From NCBI GenBank assembly GCA_035645555.1, contig DASQMI010000098.1, positions 18,362-82,361 on the forward strand: a DNA stretch of 64,000 bases, given 5' to 3'. How positions within the stretch are numbered: position 1 is the stretch's first letter; every line of letters begins with the position of its first letter. Below the pieces are notes generated by a model. It made no database searches. It was not told the DNA's origin and saw nothing but the letters and a program-made list of their open reading frames with translations. A program made the position numbers and the translations under genes. Shown piece after piece: positions 17,474-26,330 of the stretch. This stretch comes from Lysobacter_F sp035645555 (GTDB taxonomy: Bacteria; Pseudomonadota; Gammaproteobacteria; Xanthomonadales; Xanthomonadaceae).

Positions 17474-18940
17474 TCAGGGTGCGCCGGCGGCGCCGGCGGA
17501 CGCCGACGCGGTCGCCTGCAGCTGCTGCGCGCGCGCGGCGAACAGCGTGCCCGGCGGCGGCTGGCGGGTGAAATAGCCGTTGATGCCATCGAGCACGGCG
17601 GCAGCGAGCCGGCGCTGGTGCGCGGCATCGGACAGCAGCCGCTCCTCGTCGGGATTGGAGATGAACGCGGTTTCCACCAGCATCGCCGGCATGTCCGACG
17701 TGCGCAGCACGGCGAAGTTGGCGCGCTCGATCCGCGGCTTGTGATTGCGGCCGACGCGCGCCAGGCCGCCGAGCACCTGCTGCGCGGCATCTTCCGACGC
17801 GCGCATCTGGCCGCTCTGGGTGAGATCGATCAGCACCGAGGTCAGCGTGGCATCGGCATGCTTGACCTTGACGCCGCCGATCAGGTCAGCGGCGTTCTCC
17901 TTGTCGGCGAGCCAGCGGGCGCGCTGCGACGAGGCGCCCTTCAGCGACAGTACGTACACGGACGAGCCGCGCGCGCTGCGGTTCTCCGCCGCGTCCGCGT
18001 GGATCGAAATGAACATGTCCGCGCGCGCCTGCCGCGCCAGCTGGGTACGCCGGTGCAGGGGCAGGAACACGTCGGTGTCGCGGGTGAGGTAAGCCTTTAG
18101 GCCAGGAGTCGCGTTGATCTGGCGTGCGAGCTCGCGCGCGATGGCGAGCGTGATGTCCTTCTCGCGCTTGCCGCTCGGCCCGATCGCGCCCGGATCCTGG
18201 CCGCCGTGCCCAGGGTCGATCGCGATCACCAGGGGCCGCAGCGGGCTGGTCGACCTGATCGGCGCCTGCAGCGGCGCGGACGAGTTGCTGGCGGCGGGCG
18301 CCGGCGGCTCGGTGCGTGCGACCGGCGGCGTGACCGGCGGCGGCGGACTTGCCGCTGCGGCGGGTGCGGTCGGCACCGGCGCGGCGTCGGCGATGATTTC
18401 GGTGATCAGTCGGCTGGTGGCGGCATTGGACGCAGCCACCGCGCCCGCATCGGAGACGGTTGTGGCGGCGTGTACGCTGGCCTGCGCCGGAACGGCCGCG
18501 GCAGCGGCGGTCGCCGTCGCGGGCGTCGTCGTCTCGCCGTCTCCCGGCCACTCGACCACCAGCCGCGGCCCATCCACGGCCGGCTCCAGACGCGGGTTGA
18601 GCGCCGCCACCGGCTGGGCCAAGTCGAAAACCAGGCGCAGCGTGCCGTCGGCCGGCTGGCCGGTGCGGATCGCCCGGACCACGCCCGATGGGGCCGGCAG
18701 ACGGACGTTGCGACCGAGCGCCGACGCGGGCAGATCGACCACCAGGCGGTCTGGGTTGGACAGGCTGAGCAGGGTGTAGCGGACGCTGGCGTCGAGCGCG
18801 ATCTCCGCGCGGGTACCGGTCGGGCCGGTGGCCAGGTGGAGGCCCCTCACCTCCGCCGCATGCGCGAGGTTCCACGCCAGGCCGGCGAGTAACGCCGCTC
18901 CCAGCATCAGCCTCTGGACGGTAGCCCCCCACGCGCGCAT
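17474..18940 (-). CDS. amiC: N-acetylmuramoyl-L-alanine amidase with AMIN domain (AmiB/AmiC type)
   Basis: 488 residues. After a signal peptide (LMLGAALLAGLAWNLAHAA) comes an AMIN domain (residues ~30-130: VRYTLLSLSNPDRLVVDLP and VRAIRTGQPADGTLRLVFDL), which targets such enzymes to the division site. An Ala/Pro/Thr-rich linker leads to an Amidase_3 domain. Zinc ligands are visible in AIDPGHGGQDPGA (His), KREKDITLA (Glu) and FISIHADA (His), and the catalytic Glu is in LVETAFISN. It cleaves the peptide from muramic acid in septal peptidoglycan to separate daughter cells. Position between tsaE and mutL matches E. coli amiB. There is no LysM domain at the C-terminus, unlike E. coli AmiB. Confidence 0.94.
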   Translation of the reverse strand: MRAWGATVQRLMLGAALLAGLAWNLAHAAEVRGLHLATGPTGTRAEIALDASVRYTLLSLSNPDRLVVDLPASALGRNVRLPAPSGVVRAIRTGQPADGTLRLVFDLAQPVAALNPRLEPAVDGPRLVVEWPGDGETTTPATATAAAAAVPAQASVHAATTVSDAGAVAASNAATSRLITEIIADAAPVPTAPAAAASPPPPVTPPVARTEPPAPAASNSSAPLQAPIRSTSPLRPLVIAIDPGHGGQDPGAIGPSGKREKDITLAIARELARQINATPGLKAYLTRDTDVFLPLHRRTQLARQARADMFISIHADAAENRSARGSSVYVLSLKGASSQRARWLADKENAADLIGGVKVKHADATLTSVLIDLTQSGQMRASEDAAQQVLGGLARVGRNHKPRIERANFAVLRTSDMPAMLVETAFISNPDEERLLSDAAHQRRLAAAVLDGINGYFTRQPPPGTLFAARAQQLQATASASAGAAGAP

Positions 18941-19027
18941 GGCCGGTAGTCAATCACCGGCGCATCACCTTTGCAAGCGGTTTTTCCTTACAGAACGGGC
19001 ACCTGTCGCATTTTTCTCAGGAAGGCT

Positions 19028-19507
19028 TCAGGAAAGGTCAGCAAGCCCCTGCCCTTCGGTTGCTCTCCGGCACCACGCCAGCCCCGCCTGCGAGCGCGGG
19101 TGCAGCCGCACCTGCCGTCCGTCGCCGTCGATCGCCAGCTCGATCTCGAGATCCGCCGGCGGCAGCCCGCCTGCGCCGCGTTCGGGCCACTCCACCAGCC
19201 ACAGCACCGCCTCGTCGCCGTCCAGACCGAGGAACTCCAGCTCGCCGGGATCGGCGATGCGGTACAGGTCCAGATGCCAGGCTTCGCCCCCCGCGGGCAG
19301 CGGGTGGCGCTCGACCAGCGTGTAGGTGGGGCTGCGGATCGCCCCGGTGACGCCGAGCGCACGCAGCAGCGCGCGCGCGAGCGTCGACTTGCCCGCGCCG
19401 AGGTCGCCGCGCAGGAACACCACCGCGCGCGCCGGCCGGGTCGCGGCGAGCGCCGCGCCGAGGCGCTCTGTCGCCACCGCGTCGGCGAGATGCAGCGTGT
19501 CGGTCAT
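19028..19507 (-). CDS. tsaE: tRNA threonylcarbamoyladenosine biosynthesis ATPase TsaE
   Basis: 159 residues from ATG 19507. Walker A is in FLRGDLGAGKSTLARALL and the family-specific SPTYTLVERH follows; HLDLYRI and VEWPERG are also conserved. TsaE works with TsaB and TsaD in adding t6A at position 37 of ANN-reading tRNAs. A longer upstream frame overlaps nnr and is not used. Its ATG overlaps the nnr TGA (ATGA), so the two are translationally coupled. Confidence 0.95.
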   Translation of the reverse strand: MTDTLHLADAVATERLGAALAATRPARAVVFLRGDLGAGKSTLARALLRALGVTGAIRSPTYTLVERHPLPAGGEAWHLDLYRIADPGELEFLGLDGDEAVLWLVEWPERGAGGLPPADLEIELAIDGDGRQVRLHPRSQAGLAWCRRATEGQGLADLS

Positions 19508-21000
19508 GCGCGCGGCTCCGGATTCGCCTGCCGCCGCAGCCACGGCATCAGGTCGGTCGGCAGCAGGCCGCGTTCGCCGTCGCGGGCGGCGGCGTCGCCT
19601 GCGTCGGCATGCAGCAGGGCACCTGCGCAGGCGGCGTCGAACGGCGACAGCCCTTGCGCGAGCAGCGCGGCGATCACCCCGGTCAGCACATCGCCCATGC
19701 CGGCCACCGCCATGCCCGGGTTGCCCGCCTCGATCACGCATGGCGTCCGCTCCGGCGCCGTCACGACGGTGCCCGCGCCCTTGAGCACGACGACCGCGCC
19801 GAACCGCTGCGCCAGCGCATGCGCGGCGGCGAAGCGATCGCGCTGGACCGCCGCGGCGTCGCACTTCAATAGCCGCGCGGCCTCCCCCGGATGGGGCGTG
19901 AGCACCGCCGCGCCGTGCGGCGGCTCCACCGCACCCGCAGCAAGCAGGTTGAGCGCATCGGCGTCCCACACCGCCGGCACCGGCGCGTGCGCGGCCGCGC
20001 GCAGCAACCCGCGCCCCCACGCCTGCTGGCCCAGGCCGGGACCGAGCGCGAGCGCATCCGCCGCCGGCAGGCGTGCAACAAGCGCTTCGCCCGATTCAAC
20101 CGTATTCGACATCGCCTCCGGCAGCCGTGCGAGTGCGGCGACGACGTGCGCCTCGCGAGTGGCGAGCTCCACCCAGCCCGCGCCGCAACGCAGCGCGGCC
20201 TCGGCGCACAGCAGCAGCGCGCCGCCGCTGCCGTGGTCGCCGCCCACGCACAGCACGCGACCGTGCCGGCCCTTGTGGCTGTCGCGCCGACGCGGCGCCA
20301 GCCAGTGCGCCAGCGCCTCGGCCTGCAAGCCGTAAGCGGCCGGCGCGGTTTCGCACCACGCAGGGCGGTGGTCGAGCATTGCGAGCGCGAGCGCACCGAC
20401 GTGATCGAGCGCGCGCCCGCTGCGCAGGCCCGCCTTCGGCAGCAGGAACTCCAGCGTGCAGTCGGCTTCGACCGCAGCGCCGGGCACCGCACCGGTGGCC
20501 GCATCGACGCCGCTCGGCACGTCGAGCGCCAGCACCGGTGCCGGATGCGTATTGATCGCGGCGATCAGCTGTGCGGTGTCCGCGTCGGGCGCGCGCGCGA
20601 GACCGATGCCGAACAGCGCGTCGACGGCCACGTCCGCGTCCGGCAAGCCGCCCTCGAACGCCTGCACATGGCCGCCGGCCTCGCGCAGCATCGCCTCGGC
20701 CGGCATCGCGAGCCCGCGTGGCGCGTGGGCCGGCAGGCGCACGACCGCGACCTCGCGTCCGCTGCGCAGCGCATGCGCGGCGAGCACGCAGCCGTCGCCG
20801 CCGTTGTGTCCCGGCCCGCACACCACCAGCACGCGGCGCGCCTGCGGCCAGCGCGCGAGCAGCTCGCGCCAGGCCGCCCGGCCGGCGCGGCGCATCAGCT
20901 CGAACGGATCGCCGAGCGCATCGGCCGCGCGTGCCTCCAGCGCGCGCAACGCGGCGATGTCGTACAGGTTTCGCGCGGGAAGCAGCGCAGGGTCGGGCAT
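19504..21000 (-). CDS. nnr: Bifunctional NAD(P)H-hydrate epimerase / ADP-dependent NAD(P)HX dehydratase
   Basis: 498 residues, two fused repair activities that rescue hydrated NADH and NADPH. The N-terminal YjeF_N epimerase domain (to ~residue 215) has VVCGPGHNGGDG and LDVPSGVDAATG. The C-terminal ribokinase-like dehydratase domain has LCVGGDHGSGGA, LTPHPGEAARLL and the catalytic NPGMAVAGMGDVLTG. The arrangement matches E. coli yjeF, next to tsaE and divergent from queG. A -10-like TATAGA ends 8 bases before the ATG and no Shine-Dalgarno is present, suggesting a leaderless or nearly leaderless message. Confidence 0.95.
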   Translation of the reverse strand: MPDPALLPARNLYDIAALRALEARAADALGDPFELMRRAGRAAWRELLARWPQARRVLVVCGPGHNGGDGCVLAAHALRSGREVAVVRLPAHAPRGLAMPAEAMLREAGGHVQAFEGGLPDADVAVDALFGIGLARAPDADTAQLIAAINTHPAPVLALDVPSGVDAATGAVPGAAVEADCTLEFLLPKAGLRSGRALDHVGALALAMLDHRPAWCETAPAAYGLQAEALAHWLAPRRRDSHKGRHGRVLCVGGDHGSGGALLLCAEAALRCGAGWVELATREAHVVAALARLPEAMSNTVESGEALVARLPAADALALGPGLGQQAWGRGLLRAAAHAPVPAVWDADALNLLAAGAVEPPHGAAVLTPHPGEAARLLKCDAAAVQRDRFAAAHALAQRFGAVVVLKGAGTVVTAPERTPCVIEAGNPGMAVAGMGDVLTGVIAALLAQGLSPFDAACAGALLHADAGDAAARDGERGLLPTDLMPWLRRQANPEPRA

Positions 21001-21008
21001 CGGCGGAT

Positions 21009-21016
21009 TCTATACT
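21009..21016. promoter_or_regulatory. Shared TATA element for divergent nnr and queG
   Basis: TCTATACT reads as TATACT on the plus strand (toward queG GTG at 21026) and TATAGA on the minus strand (toward nnr ATG at 21000). Both start codons lie 8-9 bases beyond the hexamer, about where transcripts would begin. No convincing -35 elements are seen. Confidence 0.4.
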
Positions 21017-21025
21017 TGGCCTACC

Positions 21026-22093
21026 GTGACGCCCTCCCCGCCCGACCTGCACGCGCTCGCGCAGCGCATCCGTGAGCTCGCCCGTGAGCACGGCTTCCAG
21101 CGCGTCGGCATCGCCGGTGTCGAGCTCGGCGAGGACGAGGCGCGCCTGCGCGACTGGCTCGAGCAGGGCCTGTACGGATCGATGGAATGGATGGCGCGCC
21201 ACGGTGACCTGCGCGCGCGCCCGCAGGCGCTGGTGCCGGGCACGGTGCGGGTGATTTCGGTCGGCCTCGATTACGGACGCAATCCGGACGAGGCCTGGGC
21301 CACGCTGGACGACGGCGAACGCGCGTACGTCGCGCGCTACGCACTCGGCCGCGATTACCACAAGCTGATGCGCAACCGGCTGCAGAAGCTGGCCGACCGC
21401 GTCGCCGCCGAGATCGGTCCGTTCGGTCATCGCGCGTTCGTCGATTCGGCGCCGGTGCTGGAACGCGCACTGGCGCGCAACGCCGGGCTCGGCTGGATCG
21501 GCAAGAACACCTGCCTGATCGACCGCAACGGTGGCTCGTGGTTCTTCCTCGGCGAGATCTTCGTCGACCTCCCACTGCCGGTGGACACGCCGGCAAGCGC
21601 GCACTGCGGCACCTGCACGCGCTGCCTCGACGTCTGTCCGACGCGCGCGTTCATCGGGCCGTGGCAGCTCGACGCGCGCCGCTGCATCGCCTATCTCACC
21701 ATCGAGCACGAAGGGCCCATCGATCCCGAGCTGCGCCCGCTGATCGGCAACCGCATCTTCGGCTGCGATGACTGCCAGCTGGTGTGCCCGTGGAACAAGT
21801 TCGCCCGGCGCACCGACGAAGCGGACTTCCGCGCGCGCAACGACCTCGACCGCGCCACGCTGGTGGAACTGTTCGCGTGGAGCGAGCAGGAATTTCTGCA
21901 GCGCAGCGAGGGCAGCGCGATCCGCCGCAGCGGCTACTCGCGCTGGCTGCGCAATCTGGCGATCGCACTCGGCAACGCGCCGACCACGCCCCAGGTGGTC
22001 GCAGCACTGGAATCGCGGCGCAATAGCGAGGATCCGGTCGTGCGTGACAGCGTGGAATGGGCGCTCGCCCGCCACGCCGGCTCGCCGGTGTAG
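21026..22093 (+). CDS. queG: Epoxyqueuosine reductase
   Basis: 355 residues from GTG 21026. It reduces epoxyqueuosine to queuosine in tRNA with cobalamin and two [4Fe-4S] clusters. The cluster cysteines are in HCGTCTRCLDVCPTRAF and CDDCQLVCPWNKFAR; KNTCLIDRNGGSWFFLGE and LERALARNAGLGWIGK are the cobalamin-domain signatures. A HEAT-like segment is at the C-terminus (LRNLAIALGNAP). A much longer upstream frame runs opposite nnr and is rejected. The gene is divergent from nnr as in E. coli. It is convergent with pgi, 8 bases apart, without a visible terminator. Confidence 0.95.
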   Translation: MTPSPPDLHALAQRIRELAREHGFQRVGIAGVELGEDEARLRDWLEQGLYGSMEWMARHGDLRARPQALVPGTVRVISVGLDYGRNPDEAWATLDDGERAYVARYALGRDYHKLMRNRLQKLADRVAAEIGPFGHRAFVDSAPVLERALARNAGLGWIGKNTCLIDRNGGSWFFLGEIFVDLPLPVDTPASAHCGTCTRCLDVCPTRAFIGPWQLDARRCIAYLTIEHEGPIDPELRPLIGNRIFGCDDCQLVCPWNKFARRTDEADFRARNDLDRATLVELFAWSEQEFLQRSEGSAIRRSGYSRWLRNLAIALGNAPTTPQVVAALESRRNSEDPVVRDSVEWALARHAGSPV

Positions 22094-22101
22094 GTCTTGA
22101 C

Positions 22102-23613
22102 TCAGCCGCGCCGCAGTTCGGCGATCAGCGCGCGCGTCACCGGATCCTCCGCCTCGCGCTCGCCGGCCAGCGCCGGCAGCAGCCGGTTCGCGACCTGTTT
22201 GCCGAGCTCGACGCCGAACTGGTCGAACGCGTTGATCCCCCACACCACCGACTGCAGGTACACGCTGTGCTCGTACAGCGCGATCAACGCGCCGAGCGCG
22301 CGCGGCGTCAGCGCGTCGAGCAGCATCAGCGTGCTCGGCCGGTCACCGCTATAGGCGCGGTGCGGATCGTCGCTGCGCTGGCCGTTGGCGAACGCTTCGC
22401 TCTGCGCCAGCAGGTTCGACAGCAGCGCGCCATGATTGTCCGGGTACGGCGCGTCGGCGCGTACGACGCCGATGAAGTCGCACGGCACGATTGACGTGCC
22501 CTGGTGCAGGGCTTGGAAGAAGCTGTGCTGGGTGTCGGTGCCCGGACCGCCCCACCACACCGGCACGGTCTGCCAGCGCACCGGCTGCCCGTCGCGCGTC
22601 ACCGACTTGCCGAGGCTCTCCATCACCAGCTGCTGCAGGTAGTTCGGCAGCAGCCGCAGGCGCTCGTCGTACGGCAGGACCGCATGGCTGGCGAGGTCGC
22701 GCGCGTTGCGGTTCCACACCGCGGTGAGCGCGTGCCACACGGCGAGGTTGCGCTCCGGCTCGCTGTTGAGCACGTGCGCATCCATCTCCGCGGCGCCGTC
22801 CAACAGCGCCTCGAAGCCGTCCATGCCGATCGCCAGCGCGATCGGCAGGCCCACCGCCGACCACATCGAGTAGCGTCCGCCGACCCAGTCCCACATCGGC
22901 AGGATGCGCTCCGGCGGTATACCGTACTGCGCGGCGCGCTCGACGTTGGCGCTGATCGCATACAGGCGCGAGTCGTCGCCGAGCCAGCGGCGCAAGATCG
23001 TGCCGTTGAGCAACGTCTCCTGCGTGCCGAAGCTCTTGGAGATCAGCAGTCCCGCGGTGCGCGCCGGATCGAGTCCCGCCAGCACACGCTGTGCGGCGTG
23101 ACCGTCGACGTTGGAGAGGAAATGCACGCGGAAGCGCCCGCCCTGCGGCGGCGCGAGCGCATCCACCGCGAGCCTAGGGCCGAGGTCGGAGCCGCCGATA
23201 CCGACGCTGACGATGTCGGTCACCGGCGACGTGGCCAGCGCCTCGATCACCGCGCGCATGCGGTCGCGCACCGCGGTTGCCTCGCCGTGCGCCGTGCGCG
23301 CCACCGGCGAGGACGACAGGTTGCCGCGCAGCGCGGTATGCAGCGCGGCGCGGCGCTCGGTGTTGTTGACTAGCTCGCCACCGAACAGCGCGCGCAGGTG
23401 CGCCAGCACATCGATCGAACGCGCCAGCGCGAAGAGCGCGTCCAGCGCCGGACGGTCGTAGTGCTGGCGGGCGAAGTTGGCGTACAGCGGCCCGACCCGC
23501 AGCGCGAAGTCCTGCGCACGGGCGGGATCGGCGGTGATCAGTTCGCGCAGCGGAATCCGGGCGACGCGCGCCGCCTCGGCGCGCAGGGGGCTGAGGCGGG
23601 CTTCGGCGTCCAT
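22102..23613 (-). CDS. pgi: Glucose-6-phosphate isomerase
   Basis: 503 residues. It interconverts glucose 6-phosphate and fructose 6-phosphate. Recognisable segments are VGIGGSDLGPRLAVDAL, SKSFGTQETL, MWDWVGGRYSMWSAVGLP and the C-terminal signature ALIALYEHSVYLQSVVWGINAFDQFGVELGK with the active-site Lys. The gene is the last of the leftward run pcnB-folK-panB-panC-panD-pgi, starting 11 bases after panD. Confidence 0.97.
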   Translation of the reverse strand: MDAEARLSPLRAEAARVARIPLRELITADPARAQDFALRVGPLYANFARQHYDRPALDALFALARSIDVLAHLRALFGGELVNNTERRAALHTALRGNLSSSPVARTAHGEATAVRDRMRAVIEALATSPVTDIVSVGIGGSDLGPRLAVDALAPPQGGRFRVHFLSNVDGHAAQRVLAGLDPARTAGLLISKSFGTQETLLNGTILRRWLGDDSRLYAISANVERAAQYGIPPERILPMWDWVGGRYSMWSAVGLPIALAIGMDGFEALLDGAAEMDAHVLNSEPERNLAVWHALTAVWNRNARDLASHAVLPYDERLRLLPNYLQQLVMESLGKSVTRDGQPVRWQTVPVWWGGPGTDTQHSFFQALHQGTSIVPCDFIGVVRADAPYPDNHGALLSNLLAQSEAFANGQRSDDPHRAYSGDRPSTLMLLDALTPRALGALIALYEHSVYLQSVVWGINAFDQFGVELGKQVANRLLPALAGEREAEDPVTRALIAELRRG

Positions 23614-23624
23614 GCGGTGTTCGG

Positions 23625-24005
23625 TCAGGCGGCTTGCGCGGGAATGGAGGTGTTGGTGTGGGTCAGCCGGTTGTGGCGGTCGACGTAGACGAGCGTCGGC
23701 TTGAAGTTCGCCACCTCGGCCTCGTCGAGCATGCCATAGGCGCAGATGATGACCAGGTCACCGGGCTGCGCGAGATGCGCGGCGGCGCCGTTGACCGAGA
23801 TCATGCCGCTGCCTTCCTCGCCGCGGATCGCGTAGGTGACGAAGCGGTGGCCGTTGTTGATGTTGTAGATGTGCACCTGCTCGTACTCGCGGATGCCGGC
23901 GATATCGAGCAGACGGCCGTCGATCGCGCACGAGCCCTCGTAGTGCAGCTCGGCGTGGGTCACGGTGGCGCGGTGGATCTTGGCCTTGAGCAGGGACAGA
24001 TGCAT
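23625..24005 (-). CDS. panD: Aspartate 1-decarboxylase (pyruvoyl enzyme)
   Basis: 126 residues from the ATG at 24005; an upstream in-frame extension has no family similarity. PanD makes beta-alanine for pantothenate. The self-processing site is Gly24-Ser25 in YEGSCAID, which gives the pyruvoyl cofactor; Tyr58-type NGHRFVTYAIRGEEGSG follows. It lies downstream of panC in the pantothenate operon, before pgi. In gammaproteobacteria its maturation normally needs PanZ/PanM; I see no such gene here. Confidence 0.97.
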   Translation of the reverse strand: MHLSLLKAKIHRATVTHAELHYEGSCAIDGRLLDIAGIREYEQVHIYNINNGHRFVTYAIRGEEGSGMISVNGAAAHLAQPGDLVIICAYGMLDEAEVANFKPTLVYVDRHNRLTHTNTSIPAQAA

Positions 24006-24126
24006 GGCGGTCTCCGGCGCGAACGCGCGCGGGCGGGAAGAACGCGAGTTTACCAGCGCATTGCGCACTGCAACATGGTGCCGAACCGGGGGTGGGCGGG
24101 CGTTCACCCGCCGCGGCAACAGGCGC

Positions 24127-24975
24127 TCAGACGTCGAATTCGAGGTTGTCGATCAACCGCGTGCGGCCCAGCCGCGCGGCGATCAGCGCCACCCGAGGGC
24201 CACGCTCGCCTTCGGCTGGAACGGTGAGATCCGGCCGTCGCACCACTGCGTAATCGGGCGCGAAGCCCGCCTCGCGCAGCTGCTCGCTCGCCGCGGCCTC
24301 CACCGCCTCGCGCCCGGCGCCGGCGCAGGTGGCCTCGCGCATCGCCTCGAGGGCGCGATGGATCGCCGCCGCTCGTGGACGCTCCTCGGCGGAGAGGTAC
24401 TGATTGCGCGAGCTCATCGCCAGGCCGTCGGCCTCGCGTACGGTGTCGCCGGCCAGCAGCTCGATCGGGAACGCCAGGTCGCGCACCAGATAGCGGATAA
24501 CGGCGAGCTGCTGGTAGTCCTTGCGACCGAACGCCGCCACGTCGGGGGTCACCTGGTTGAACAGCCGCGCGACCACAGTGGCCACACCGTCGAAGTGACC
24601 GGGGCGGTGCGCGCCCTCCAGCACCTCGGTCACGCCCGGCACCTGCACGCGCACGGTGGCCTCGACCCCGTACGGGTACATGGTGTCCACCGACGGCAGC
24701 CACAGCAGGTCGCAGCCGGCATCCGCGAGCCCGGCGGCATCGGCCTGAGGCGTGCGCGGATAGCGGCTGAAGTCCTCGTTCGGGCCGAACTGGGTCGGGT
24801 TGACGAACACGCTCGCCACCACCCGGTCGGCGCGCGTGCGCGCCAGCTTTATCAGCGAGAAGTGGCCGTCGTGCAGGTTGCCCATGGTCGGCACGAAGCC
24901 GATCCGCAGCCCCTGCCGCCGCCATTCGGCGATGCGCGCGCGCAGCGCGGCCAGTTCCGTCGCGATCTCGATCAT
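24127..24975 (-). CDS. panC: Pantothenate synthetase (pantoate-beta-alanine ligase)
   Basis: 282 residues, normal length. It joins pantoate and beta-alanine with ATP via a pantoyl-adenylate. Motifs are FVPTMGNLHDGHFSLI (HIGH-like), SVFVNPTQFGPNEDFSRYPR, FGRKDYQQLAVI and MSSRNQYLS (KMSKS-like). Its neighbours panB and panD supply the two substrates of this step. Confidence 0.97.
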   Translation of the reverse strand: MIEIATELAALRARIAEWRRQGLRIGFVPTMGNLHDGHFSLIKLARTRADRVVASVFVNPTQFGPNEDFSRYPRTPQADAAGLADAGCDLLWLPSVDTMYPYGVEATVRVQVPGVTEVLEGAHRPGHFDGVATVVARLFNQVTPDVAAFGRKDYQQLAVIRYLVRDLAFPIELLAGDTVREADGLAMSSRNQYLSAEERPRAAAIHRALEAMREATCAGAGREAVEAAASEQLREAGFAPDYAVVRRPDLTVPAEGERGPRVALIAARLGRTRLIDNLEFDV

Positions 24976-24999
24976 GTCGAACCGATGGCGCCCGTTGCC

Positions 25000-25815
25000 C
25001 TATTCGTAGGAATGCGCGGCGTCCGGGAACGCGCCGCTGCGCACCGCCTCGCAGAATGCCTCTACGGCGCCCTGCACCGAGCCGCCGTCGGCGAGAAAAT
25101 CCTTCACGAAGCGTGGGCGGCGATGACCGCTGGCCAACCCCAGCAGGTCGTGCAGCACCAGCACCTGACCATCACAGCCGGGGCCGGCACCGATGCCGAT
25201 GGTGGGAATCGCGATCGACGCGGTGATCTCGGCGGCGAGCGCGCTCGGCACGCATTCCAGCACCAGCAGCGCGGCGCCGGCCTGCTCGACCGCGCGCGCG
25301 TCCTCGCGCAACCGCGCGGCCGCCTGCGCCTCGCGCCCCTGCACCTTGTAGCCGCCCAGCCGCAGCACCGACTGCGGCGTCAGCCCGAGGTGCGCGCACA
25401 CCGGGATCTCGCGCTCGACCAGGAAGCGGATCACGTCGAGCTTGAAGCCGGCGCCTTCCAGCTTGACCATCGCCGCGCCAGCCTGCAGCAGCCGGGTAGC
25501 AGCATCGAGCGCGCGCTCCGGCGTGGCGTCGGCCTGGAACGGCATGTCGGCCACCAGTAGCGGCCGGCGCGCGCCGCGCGCCACGCAGTGCGTGTGGTAG
25601 ACCACGTCGTCGACGCTCACCGGCAACGTACTGTCGTGGCCCTGCACGACCATGCCGAGCGAGTCGCCGACCAGCAGGATGTCGACGCCGCCGGCGTCGA
25701 GCGTGCGCGCGAATCCGGCGTCGTAGCAGGTCAGCATGGTCAACCGGCGGCCGGCGCGCTTGGCATCCGCCAGCGCCGGCACCGTCCACGGCTTGTCGTC
25801 GGTGGGGGCGTACAT
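25000..25815 (-). CDS. panB: 3-methyl-2-oxobutanoate hydroxymethyltransferase
   Basis: 271 residues. It uses 5,10-methylene-tetrahydrofolate to convert alpha-ketoisovalerate to ketopantoate, the first committed step of pantothenate synthesis. Signature segments are MLTCYDAGFARTLDAGGVDILLVGDSLGMV, VKLEGAG, HLGLTPQSV and ECVPSALAAEIT, the last with the catalytic Glu. It sits 24 bases upstream of panC and just after folK, linking folate and pantothenate synthesis. Confidence 0.97.
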   Translation of the reverse strand: MYAPTDDKPWTVPALADAKRAGRRLTMLTCYDAGFARTLDAGGVDILLVGDSLGMVVQGHDSTLPVSVDDVVYHTHCVARGARRPLLVADMPFQADATPERALDAATRLLQAGAAMVKLEGAGFKLDVIRFLVEREIPVCAHLGLTPQSVLRLGGYKVQGREAQAAARLREDARAVEQAGAALLVLECVPSALAAEITASIAIPTIGIGAGPGCDGQVLVLHDLLGLASGHRRPRFVKDFLADGGSVQGAVEAFCEAVRSGAFPDAAHSYE

Positions 25816-25819
25816 GCCG

Positions 25820-26329
25820 CTAGCCTAGCGCCTCGACGTCGATCGCGGCCATCGCGGCGAGCGCCGACAGCGCGTCGCGCGCGGCGCCGCGGCCGGGAAT
25901 CGCGGCGCCCGGCCAGACCTCGAGCAGCGGCACCAGCGCGAATGCGCGCTCGTGCAGATGCGGATGCGGCACGTGCAATCCCGGCTCGTCGATGGTGTAT
26001 TCGCCGTAGAGCAGCAGGTCCAGATCGAGCGTGCGCGGCCCCCACCGCATGCGGTCCGACGAGCGGTCGCGGCCGGCATCGCGCTCGATCGCCAGCAGCG
26101 CCTCCAGCAGCGCGCGCGGCGGCAACGCGGTGGACAGTAGCGCGGCGGCGTTGAGGAATTCCGGTTGCTCGGTCACGCCCCAGGCGGGCGTGCGGTACAG
26201 CCGCGAGGTCTGCAGCACGCGGGTGTCCGGCAATGCGTCGAGCGCACGGAATGCGGCCTGCAACTGCGCCACGCGGTCGCCGACATTGCTGCCCAGCCCG
26301 ACCACGACCGGCACCGCTGCCGTCGTCAT
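25820..26329 (-). CDS. folK: 6-hydroxymethyl-7,8-dihydropterin pyrophosphokinase
   Basis: 169 residues from ATG 26329, one base after the pcnB stop. It transfers pyrophosphate to the pterin in folate synthesis. Motifs are VVVGLGSNVGDRVAQL at the start and the signature RWGPRTLDLDLLLYG, with the paired Asp residues that bind magnesium; HPHLHERAFALVPL is also conserved. The longer upstream reading runs into pcnB and lacks family similarity. Confidence 0.96.
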   Translation of the reverse strand: MTTAAVPVVVGLGSNVGDRVAQLQAAFRALDALPDTRVLQTSRLYRTPAWGVTEQPEFLNAAALLSTALPPRALLEALLAIERDAGRDRSSDRMRWGPRTLDLDLLLYGEYTIDEPGLHVPHPHLHERAFALVPLLEVWPGAAIPGRGAARDALSALAAMAAIDVEALG

Positions 26330-26330
26330 C

